A program made the position numbers and the translations under genes. 5,685 nucleotides of DNA from Gammaproteobacteria bacterium (GTDB lineage: Bacteria; Pseudomonadota; Gammaproteobacteria; Pseudomonadales; Pseudohongiellaceae): contig DORE01000149.1 of NCBI GenBank assembly GCA_003514305.1, forward strand, positions 1 to 5,685, given 5' to 3'. Below the pieces are notes generated by a model. It was given only the letters and a program-made list of their open reading frames with translations, did not search any database and was not told the DNA's origin. Shown here in pieces: positions 1-5,685 of the stretch (the first letter of the stretch is position 1; each line of letters starts with the position of its first letter).

Positions 1-2961
1 GCGGTAGTGACCAGCTCCGGGCAGGAATTTGTCGATCTGAACACCATACCTCTTGTTATGACCGAGCGAGTTGAAGTCCTGACGGACGGTGGCTCAGCCC
101 TCTATGGTTCAGACGCGGTGGCTGGTGTTGTAAACGTGATCATGCGCACCGATTTTGAAGGCCTTGAGCTGTTTGCTGACACGCAGGGCATTCAGGAATC
201 TGGAGGAACATATGAGCAGACCTTCAGCGGCATCTGGGGAACGAGCTTCAACGATGGCGACACGCGACTCGTGCTATCAGCTGAGCAGTTTGAGCGCGAC
301 CCAGTGGGCCTGTCAGATGCTCAATACTTCGACCCAACACGTGTAATAAGCAATGGAGCAGTTGGTTCTTTTAGGGTAACAAGCCCGCTTGGTGGTGGCT
401 TCAACCCGGCTTTTATCGATCCTGCATTATCACAGCAGCAGACAATCGAACGAATGGGGCTAGGTGAATCTGTCTCTGGAACTCGTGGTTTGGTTTTTGC
501 CGACCCTCTTTGTCAAAGTCTTTCGGGAGATCTTGGGCCATTCTACCAAGATAATCGCTTTACTGGCGTTGGCCGAAGAAATGGATACTGCTACGAGGAC
601 AACACGGCAAATCAGTTCATTGCAATTGGCCAAGAACGCACAAGTGCGGCGATGAGCTTTGAGCACACGTTCAGTGAAAACGCAGAATTCTACTCATTCT
701 TTACTTACTCTGACCTTGAGACTGTCCGTGAGTGGGACGGAATCTCATTTTCGAGAACAGCCCACTTGGTGCACGCACCGAGCACTTTGGGAGCGTTATC
801 TACGTTCGTCGGCAATCCTCCGGTCTTGGCTCCTGCAGCTAACAATCCGCACCTGGCATCCAACGGAGGATTTGGTCAAGGTTACTACGGTGGCGGTGTC
901 CAGACCGGCTGGCCTCGTTCAACTGAAGACATAGTGACGACCAACACAACGTCCGGCGCACAAATGGGGCTGCGGGGTGAACTCGATGGCATGGGCTTCA
1001 ACGACACGCCTTTAAGCTACGATGTTAGCTTAGCTTGGAGTGACTCCAGCATCGAGCAGAACTATGCAACTCTCATACGTGACCGCACGGAAATGGCTCT
1101 GTACGGCCTGGGTGGTCCAAACTGCACACCGAATGGAACGCCTAACTTACACTTCGAGGCAATTCCTTCATTCGGAGGTCTAACCGCACTTTTCGATACT
1201 GTCTTTCCAGGCTATGTGCTGAACACCAGGGAGAGCACCTCGTATGCCTTGACGTCTACCAACCATGGTCAGGACGGTTGTCAATTCTTCAATCCGTATC
1301 TGACTGCTTTGGCGAACCCAGAGCTTGCTAATTCGCAAGAGCTTACTGATTGGATGGTCGGGAGGATGAACCGAGCAGATAAGCGAAACCAGCTGTTAGT
1401 ATTCGATGCCGTTGTATCAGGCGAAATGTTTGAAATGACCGGCGGTACCGCTCAATTCGCAGCTGGCATACAGAGGCGGGAAAGAGAAGCTTCTGGCATT
1501 GCGCCTGAGATAAATCTCCCAGGCCTTTCCGTAATCAAGGGTTACGAGCCGGGATTATTTGGTGCCCCAAATCAGTTTGAGGATGGAGTTACAAACAACC
1601 TCGAGTGCGCGAGCTGCATCTTCAACTTTGATGATTCTCGTTCCGTCAATGCAGCATTCGTCGAACTGTCATTACCATTCGCAGAGAACGTAGAAACTCA
1701 GGTTGCTCTGCGTTGGGAGGACTACGGGGGCAAGATCGGAGCTGACTTATCGCCTAAAGTAGCGCTGAGCTGGAGGCCTATCGATGACTTACTGCTACGT
1801 GGTTCGTACTCGCAGTCTTTTCGGGCACCAAATATCGGCGTCGTAAATCAGGCTTTCGAGGCATTCAGCACTAACGTTCAGGATCCTCTTCGTAACCAGA
1901 GTGTTCGAGCCGGCTTATTGCCAGCGATAGATGCAAACGCTATTCAAAACAGCTCCTATACTTCTGGGTCACCAAACCCCAACCTGGGGAATGAGACCGC
2001 TGACACTTATAACTTAGGCTTGCAGTGGACTCCAAGCGGCTCTCTCGAGGGAGTCAGCATTGGTGCGGACGTATGGCGATTTGAGGTAAGTAATCGAGTC
2101 TTGCCACTGATCCCAAGGGCAGCGCTAAACCCTGAAATTGCCAAGTTTAATTCAGTAGTAGGAGATACGTCCAACTACATCCTAAATGACTCTCAGCCTC
2201 TGGACGCGAGGGGTCCAGACGGCAATGTTATTGCCTGTGATCCTAGTGCTCTCGCGGCGCAGTTCGGTATCGACTCCGAGCAGCGTTTGAACTGCGTAGT
2301 TAACCCTGCAGCTTACACGACTCCTGGAATACAGCGTTCATTGAACGATGTAAATGCCGGTCTCACCACAATTGTGTTACCTGCTGTTAACGCGGGTAAC
2401 ATCGAAGTTCAGGGTATTGACTTGAGCCTTGGATATCGCTGGAGCACTGACTACGGTAACTTCAGATTAGCAGGTGACTATACGCACATCGATGAATATC
2501 TTGTGAAGGACGTACCTGGACTAGAGCTTGGTCTTCAAGAGACTGGAAGATTCGATGCTGCGGGTGCCGATGGTGAGCAAAATATCGTACGTGAAGTCCC
2601 AGACAATCGGGCGAATATATCCTTAAGTTGGAATAAGGATAACCACCGCCTGACGATATTCAATCGCCACACTGGCTCCTTCGAGGTGTTGGGTCACGCT
2701 GACTACCTAGCAAACCCTAATACCCCTCAGATCTCGAAAGACTATGCTCGAGGCAAGGTGGACAGCTACAACTCTTGGGACGTTCAGTATGTCTACACAC
2801 ACGACTGGGCCAACAGCGGCATGGGCTCCTCTACCTTCACGTTGGGTGTAATCGACGCCACGGATGCAGATATTCCTTTGTACCGACGTCAGTCTTTCAA
2901 CGCTTCAGTCTTCGACGCTAGGGGTCGACGCTGGTACGCAAGGCTGCTCTGGCAGTTCTAA
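1..2961 (+). CDS. TonB-dependent outer-membrane receptor, 3' part (5' end outside window)
   Basis: This is an outer-membrane beta-barrel that takes up a ligand using energy from TonB-ExbB-ExbD. The frame is open from base 1, so the gene begins upstream and the GTG at base 7 is not its start. Visible residues 1-49 are the end of the plug domain: a VDLNTIP segment, then ERVEVLTDGGSALYGSDAVAG and VVNVIMR, the usual plug C-terminus. The rest, about residues 50-986, is barrel with alternating aromatic strands and long loops. The SFRAPN motif near residues 606-611 and the terminal Phe (RLLWQF) are typical of the family and of the barrel-assembly signal. The signal peptide, TonB box and early plug are missing from the window. 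Eight cysteines fall in four close pairs. A terminator follows 20 bases after the stop. Substrate is unknown: no neighbouring gene points to siderophore, cobalamin, glycan or peptide. Family assignment is very secure; specificity is open. Confidence 0.96.
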   Translation, partial: AVVTSSGQEFVDLNTIPLVMTERVEVLTDGGSALYGSDAVAGVVNVIMRTDFEGLELFADTQGIQESGGTYEQTFSGIWGTSFNDGDTRLVLSAEQFERDPVGLSDAQYFDPTRVISNGAVGSFRVTSPLGGGFNPAFIDPALSQQQTIERMGLGESVSGTRGLVFADPLCQSLSGDLGPFYQDNRFTGVGRRNGYCYEDNTANQFIAIGQERTSAAMSFEHTFSENAEFYSFFTYSDLETVREWDGISFSRTAHLVHAPSTLGALSTFVGNPPVLAPAANNPHLASNGGFGQGYYGGGVQTGWPRSTEDIVTTNTTSGAQMGLRGELDGMGFNDTPLSYDVSLAWSDSSIEQNYATLIRDRTEMALYGLGGPNCTPNGTPNLHFEAIPSFGGLTALFDTVFPGYVLNTRESTSYALTSTNHGQDGCQFFNPYLTALANPELANSQELTDWMVGRMNRADKRNQLLVFDAVVSGEMFEMTGGTAQFAAGIQRREREASGIAPEINLPGLSVIKGYEPGLFGAPNQFEDGVTNNLECASCIFNFDDSRSVNAAFVELSLPFAENVETQVALRWEDYGGKIGADLSPKVALSWRPIDDLLLRGSYSQSFRAPNIGVVNQAFEAFSTNVQDPLRNQSVRAGLLPAIDANAIQNSSYTSGSPNPNLGNETADTYNLGLQWTPSGSLEGVSIGADVWRFEVSNRVLPLIPRAALNPEIAKFNSVVGDTSNYILNDSQPLDARGPDGNVIACDPSALAAQFGIDSEQRLNCVVNPAAYTTPGIQRSLNDVNAGLTTIVLPAVNAGNIEVQGIDLSLGYRWSTDYGNFRLAGDYTHIDEYLVKDVPGLELGLQETGRFDAAGADGEQNIVREVPDNRANISLSWNKDNHRLTIFNRHTGSFEVLGHADYLANPNTPQISKDYARGKVDSYNSWDVQYVYTHDWANSGMGSSTFTLGVIDATDADIPLYRRQSFNASVFDARGRRWYARLLWQF

Positions 2962-2981
2962 GCGAAACCACTGGTTCGACC

Positions 2982-3014
2982 AAAACGGCGGTGACTAATC
3001 ACCGCCGTTTTTTT
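2982..3014 (+). terminator. Rho-independent terminator after the TonB-dependent receptor
   Basis: A perfect 9-bp stem, CGGCGGTGA at 2986-2994 with TCACCGCCG at 2999-3007, closes on a CTAA loop. It is extended by four A-T pairs (2982-2985 with 3008-3011). Seven T residues (3008-3014) follow directly, the classic intrinsic terminator layout. It lies 20 bases after the receptor stop codon. On the minus strand the same hairpin is followed by only four T residues, so it may also stop leftward transcription weakly. Confidence 0.95.
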
Positions 3015-3021
3015 ATCCGTC

Positions 3022-3027
3022 TAAAAT
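3022..3027 (+). promoter_or_regulatory. Possible -10 element for the glutaredoxin gene
   Basis: TAAAAT matches the sigma-70 -10 consensus TATAAT at five of six positions and sits between the upstream terminator and the glutaredoxin start. The matching -35 position would fall inside the terminator stem (about 2998-3005), where nothing resembles TTGACA. The predicted transcription start would lie near 3034, giving a very short leader. The call rests on position and a single hexamer, so it is weak. Confidence 0.25.
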
Positions 3028-3047
3028 GTTACAGGTCATCACAACAC

Positions 3048-3305
3048 ATGCCTCAAATCACGGTATACACCAGACAACTCTGCGGGTTTTGTACCGCGGC
3101 CATCCGTGCGCTGAACGAAGAAGGTTATACAATTGAGAAGATCGAAGCAGATGATAACCCTTGCTTGCGCACTGAGCTGGTCGAACGCTCGGGTCAGTCT
3201 ACCCTTCCGCAGATATTTGTCGGAGATCAGTCGGTCGGCGGCTATCAGGAACTGTCCATCGCGATGGCGGACGGAAGCTTCGCAAAACTGCTCGAGGCAA
3301 ACTAG
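3048..3305 (+). CDS. grxC: Glutaredoxin, Grx3 type (dithiol, CGFC active site)
   Basis: This 85-residue cytoplasmic thioredoxin-fold protein is predicted to reduce disulfides and glutathione mixed disulfides using glutathione. The N-terminal strand ITVYTR leads into the active site C12-G13-F14-C15. Both cysteines are present, so it is dithiol rather than the monothiol CGFS class. The cis-proline segment TLPQIF (residues 52-57; TVP in many relatives) and the glycine pair in VGGYQEL (63-69) form the usual glutathione-binding features. Length is close to E. coli Grx3. The ATG at 3048 is chosen because the family's first strand begins right after it; the in-frame GTG at 2991 lies inside the terminator stem and would add 19 unconserved residues. 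The ribosome binding site is poor: only AGG at 3033-3035, 12 bases upstream. The stop is 5 bases from the stop of the convergent cyclodeaminase-family gene. The symbol is a family-level assignment. Confidence 0.93.
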   Translation: MPQITVYTRQLCGFCTAAIRALNEEGYTIEKIEADDNPCLRTELVERSGQSTLPQIFVGDQSVGGYQELSIAMADGSFAKLLEAN

Positions 3306-3310
3306 GCATT

Positions 3311-4279
3311 TTAGGCGTCAAGCGACATTCGCATCAGATAGTGCGCCACCATCAGGTCGAGGTGAGCTCCGCCACCATTTTTAAAAACGGTGATTTGATC
3401 CGCGCTTCTCGGCTGTGCGGCTGCTCGAAGACTTCCAGCGATCAAGTCATACAAGTCGCCCAGAACACCGCCAGGCAGAATAGCTCCGCTCGCAAGGGGA
3501 ATGGCCAATTCACCGTTGTAGCCTACGGTGGTGTCGCGACTATCGACATACAGAGCACCACGCTGCAGCGTAATGTCGTCAGCTTCACGCATTCTGACCG
3601 TGTAGGCCCCTACCAGATCAACATGAGCTCCAGCCTTTAGCCAGCCACCCTGCAACACTGGCGTTTCTGAAGTGGTAGCCGTGGCCACAATATCGCCAAG
3701 CGGAACTATTTCAGGCGGATCCGTGGATGCCTGCAGGGCAAAGGTGACACGTTCTTCGTCAGCCGCCACGATTTGCATCAAACATTCCGCCGACTGAATT
3801 CGTCGGACGCAAAGAGTCACTTTCTCTATTGAAGGAAACAGCGCCGTATAGGCTTGAATCAATGAACGGGCCACTTGGCCTGCTCCAATGATAACCAGAT
3901 GGGCTGGCTCTGGTGGACCCAGCAATCTAGCACCCAAAACGCTGTCTGCTGCGGTTTTCCAGTAAGTCAGTAATTCACTGTCAACTATCGCACTAGCTTG
4001 CCCTGTGCATTCGTCGAAGACTGTGCAAATGCCCTGCACACTGGGCAAGGACTGCTTGCAGGCGGGATTATTTGGAAAAACTGTAACACTTTTTACGGCA
4101 TAACCCAGTCCATCAATCCGAGCAGAACGATTTAGCAGCCGATTCCGACCATGCTCCAGAACCGTATCGGTCACTTCAGCCCGCGGTAATCGATGACCAG
4201 CCATAAGAGCATCAATCACTCCCTGCCAGGAGAGATTATCCAGTCGAGAACGACTGTCGATATATCGCGGTTGCAGCAT
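3311..4279 (-). CDS. Ornithine cyclodeaminase/mu-crystallin family NAD(P)-dependent enzyme (possible delta1-pyrroline-2-carboxylate reductase)
   Basis: This 322-residue soluble enzyme has the full length of the family. Characterised members include ornithine cyclodeaminase, some alanine dehydrogenases, and cyclic ketimine (pyrroline- or piperideine-2-carboxylate) reductases. Visible features in order: YAVKSVTVFPNN with the conserved Lys63; QGICTVFDECTG (82-93); WKTAADS (107-113); the Rossmann loop GAGQVA (132-137) for NAD(P); DIVATATTSETPVL (196-209); VGAYTVRMREADD (223-235); and a C-terminal FKNGGGAHLD (299-308). By eye, the Arg of the usual RTAA motif is Lys108, and the catalytic Asp of Pseudomonas putida ornithine cyclodeaminase aligns with Tyr226. 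This argues against true ornithine cyclodeaminase and favours a reductase or dehydrogenase. The ATG at 4279 is preferred over the adjacent GTG at 4282, which is only one base from the GGAGG. It lies downstream of the MFS gene on the same strand. Family is secure, reaction uncertain. Confidence 0.9.
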   Translation of the reverse strand: MLQPRYIDSRSRLDNLSWQGVIDALMAGHRLPRAEVTDTVLEHGRNRLLNRSARIDGLGYAVKSVTVFPNNPACKQSLPSVQGICTVFDECTGQASAIVDSELLTYWKTAADSVLGARLLGPPEPAHLVIIGAGQVARSLIQAYTALFPSIEKVTLCVRRIQSAECLMQIVAADEERVTFALQASTDPPEIVPLGDIVATATTSETPVLQGGWLKAGAHVDLVGAYTVRMREADDITLQRGALYVDSRDTTVGYNGELAIPLASGAILPGGVLGDLYDLIAGSLRAAAQPRSADQITVFKNGGGAHLDLMVAHYLMRMSLDA

Positions 4280-4283
4280 CACT

Positions 4284-4288
4284 CCTCC
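4284..4288 (-). promoter_or_regulatory. Ribosome binding site of the cyclodeaminase-family gene
   Basis: Read on the minus strand the sequence is GGAGGAGTGATG, with a full GGAGG core. The ATG at 4279 is 4 bases from the core, while the overlapping GTG at 4282 is only 1 base away. This supports the ATG as the start. Spacing is short, and initiation at the GTG would add only one Met. Confidence 0.75.
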
Positions 4289-4296
4289 GATTTTAT

Positions 4297-4310
4297 TCGA
4301 TACGTCACGA
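4297..4310. promoter_or_regulatory. Imperfect palindrome, possible operator
   Basis: The sequence TCGATACGTCACGA has the symmetric form TCG-NN-ACGT-NN-CGA, with 10 of 14 bases in dyad symmetry. It lies 17 bases upstream of the cyclodeaminase-family ATG, where a repressor site could block transcription. No regulator gene is visible in the window to pair with it, and a site this short could arise by chance. Confidence 0.25.
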
Positions 4311-4347
4311 TCTCAAAAAAACCTGCAAAGTAATGGCATTGAATATG

Positions 4348-4372
4348 CGAGCTTCTCACTAAGCCCTGCTCG
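4348..4372. repeat. Inverted repeat in the intergenic gap, left member of an abutting pair
   Basis: CGAGC (4348-4352) pairs with GCTCG (4368-4372) across a 15-base loop. Within it GCTT (4351-4354) can alternatively pair with AAGC (4361-4364). Neither strand has a T-run directly after the stem, so it is not an intrinsic terminator by the usual rule. On the minus strand a seven-T run occurs only later, at 4321-4315. Confidence 0.35.
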
Positions 4373-4406
4373 GCGGCTTGTCCTTCTTTGGCATGGGGTA
4401 AGCCGC
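4373..4406. repeat. Inverted repeat in the intergenic gap, right member of an abutting pair
   Basis: GCGGCTT (4373-4379) pairs perfectly over 7 bases with AAGCCGC (4400-4406) across a 20-base loop. It begins at the base after the neighbouring inverted repeat ends. It lies about 30 bases after the MFS stop codon in the direction of transcription, so it would be in the 3' untranslated part of that transcript or the leader of the next gene. No T-run follows. Confidence 0.4.
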
Positions 4407-4435
4407 TTTGCTGAAGACAGCTATTCAAATTAGGC

Positions 4436-5685
4436 TTAGGCCGCTGCCCTTGCCAGCATGGCTTCGCTAATGCTTCGGTCGAGGGCCCTTAGGTCTTTAC
4501 TAAGCAGGAAGAAAACGATCGTGATCGAGATAAGTAACACAGAAGCACCCAGAATCGCGCTAACTGCACCGAAGGTGTCAGCCATGATTGCCATGGGAAA
4601 CACACCGATTGGAGTCAGCCCGAATGACAGCATCATAAAGCTGCTCATCCTGCCTCGCATCCTGTCCTCGACCAGCAACTGGATCGCCGCATTGTTAACT
4701 GTTTGGCTGGCGTTGGCAAAAACATTAGCTGCCAACAACGGCAATAGAGCGACCGCGAAAACAGGCGTAAGTACAAACACCGCCAGACAGATCCCGAACG
4801 CAATCGTGCTGCCCAGCATCAATTTCATTCGCCCGGCGTCATCGCCTCGCTTTACTACCCACAGGGCTCCAACGACACCGCCCACTCCCCCAGTGGCCAT
4901 CAGTGTGCCCACTCCGCTCTCACCGACGTTCCAGGTCTGTTCCGCCAACATGACGAGGATGTTTTGAAACGGCATGGCAAGAAACATCGGCAACAGGCCG
5001 AATAGCAGGCAGACCAGCACCGGTCGATTTGCGCGGATATAGCTGAACCCCTGTGCGATGTCTTCGAGCAGGGGTTTTTTCTCGGCACCGGACTCGTCAG
5101 AACGACTGCGATCTACTCCAAGCATGCAGAATATAGCCAGACTGTATAAAGCGATCGACAAGTAATACGCCGCATTATAAGAAAGTTGAGCCACGATCAG
5201 TCCCATGGCGGCAGGGCCGAGGATGCGGTTGAGGTTCATAGCTCCGCTTTGAAACCCCATCGCGCTCTGAAGACGCTGCGGCCCGACTACCTTCATAGTA
5301 ATGGCAATGCGCGCCGGCATGATGAAAGGAAAGGCGCAGCCAGCAACAAAGGCGGTGCACAGCATGTGCCAGAACTGCAGCTCGCCAAGCACCAGCAAAG
5401 TTAGAATGAAGATTTCATTCGATGTAATCAGGGCCTGTCCGACTATGACCAACTGGCGGCGCTCGACCCGATCGGTTATTGCACCACCAAGAAGTGATGC
5501 AAGGATTAGAGGAACCGCGACCACCAGATTTATATAGGCTAGAGAGGTCGCCTCGCCGGTGAGTTCCCATGCCAGCAGGGTTCGCGTCAGCATCTGGCCT
5601 TGCATAGCAAAAAAGAAAGCTACATTACCAAAGAACAGCCAGCGAAACTGGATAACCGCAAAAACGTCAAAGGTGCCCGGTTTTT
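4436..5685 (-). CDS. MFS transporter, EntS/MFS_3-like (N-terminus outside window)
   Basis: This is an inner-membrane secondary transporter of the major facilitator superfamily, predicted to be a proton-coupled exporter. The 415 visible residues include about 26 codons upstream of the first in-frame Met at 5605. These continue without a stop to the window edge and contain FRWLFFGNVAFFFA, the expected first membrane segment, so Met 5605 is not the start and only a short N-terminus is missing. Segment 2 (about residues 48-70) leads into the motif-A-like loop GGAITDRVERRQ (66-77). Six segments precede a charged cytoplasmic linker (about 196-225, DRSRSDESGAEKKP...), then six more follow, with a conserved-looking RMRGRMSSFMML before segment 11. 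The protein ends in a short Ala-rich tail. This organisation fits the EntS/MFS_3 group, whose substrates range from siderophores to drugs. Substrate here is unknown. It is followed by the cyclodeaminase-family gene on the same strand after 156 bases. Confidence 0.92.
   Translation of the reverse strand, partial: KPGTFDVFAVIQFRWLFFGNVAFFFAMQGQMLTRTLLAWELTGEATSLAYINLVVAVPLILASLLGGAITDRVERRQLVIVGQALITSNEIFILTLLVLGELQFWHMLCTAFVAGCAFPFIMPARIAITMKVVGPQRLQSAMGFQSGAMNLNRILGPAAMGLIVAQLSYNAAYYLSIALYSLAIFCMLGVDRSRSDESGAEKKPLLEDIAQGFSYIRANRPVLVCLLFGLLPMFLAMPFQNILVMLAEQTWNVGESGVGTLMATGGVGGVVGALWVVKRGDDAGRMKLMLGSTIAFGICLAVFVLTPVFAVALLPLLAANVFANASQTVNNAAIQLLVEDRMRGRMSSFMMLSFGLTPIGVFPMAIMADTFGAVSAILGASVLLISITIVFFLLSKDLRALDRSISEAMLARAAA

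Noticed and set aside
7..9. GTG at base 7 as the start of the receptor
   Set aside because: The frame is open to base 1 and begins in the middle of the plug domain, so the true start with its signal peptide is upstream of the window.
460..934. Several short open frames on both strands inside the receptor gene
   Set aside because: All overlap a clearly real TonB-dependent receptor frame and show no family signal or ribosome binding site.
2991..3047. N-terminal extension of the glutaredoxin from a GTG at 2991
   Set aside because: The GTG lies within the stem of a strong terminator, and the extra 19 residues are Arg/Lys/His-rich with no family resemblance; the ATG at 3048 matches the family start.
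4315..4321. Seven-T run on the minus strand as an intrinsic terminator for the transporter
   Set aside because: No stable hairpin lies immediately before it; the nearest stems end about 27 bases earlier.
4359..4394. 11-codon minus-strand leader-peptide candidate (MPKKDKPPSRA) in the intergenic gap
   Set aside because: It has no ribosome binding site and no run of one regulatory amino acid; at this length it is expected by chance, though it overlaps the inverted repeats.
4458..4967. 169-codon open frame on the plus strand, antisense to the transporter
   Set aside because: It lies wholly inside the MFS gene, has no recognisable domain, and its composition is what the complement of a hydrophobic coding frame gives.
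5603..5605. ATG at 5605 as the start of the MFS transporter
   Set aside because: The in-frame sequence upstream has no stop to the window edge and encodes the front of membrane segment 1, so the start lies beyond base 5685.

Overview
The window looks like chromosomal DNA from a Gram-negative bacterium, most likely a marine-type gammaproteobacterium. The grounds are a large outer-membrane TonB-dependent receptor ending in Phe, a Grx3-type glutaredoxin, and roughly 50% GC with mixed codon use. The taxonomic assignment is inference from protein style only; no marker gene is present.

Layout: (1) Bases 1-2961 (+) hold the last 986 residues of a TonB-dependent receptor. Its signal peptide, TonB box and most of the plug lie upstream of the window. 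(2) A strong intrinsic terminator follows at 2982-3014. (3) A small glutaredoxin gene, 3048-3305 (+), starts only 33 bases after the terminator T-run. (4) An ornithine cyclodeaminase/mu-crystallin family enzyme lies on the opposite strand at 3311-4279 (-), converging on the glutaredoxin gene with only 5 bases between the stop codons. (5) A 156-base gap at 4280-4435 holds a clear ribosome binding site, an imperfect palindrome and two abutting inverted repeats. (6) An MFS transporter, 4436-5685 (-), runs off the right edge; about 26 in-frame codons are visible upstream of its first Met.

How the genes relate: the receptor and the glutaredoxin are co-oriented but separated by the terminator, so they are probably independent units. 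The transporter lies upstream of the cyclodeaminase-family gene on the same strand. The two could form an amino-acid or imino-acid handling pair, or be independent if the structured gap stops transcription. No functional link between the left (+) and right (-) halves can be shown.

I found no CRISPR, tRNA, rRNA, insertion sequence, phage or defence genes. All the main proteins belong to recognisable families, and I see no convincing undescribed system. The points most worth a second look are the altered active-site positions of the cyclodeaminase-family enzyme, the structured gap upstream of it, the paired cysteines of the receptor, and the terminator-free convergent junction.
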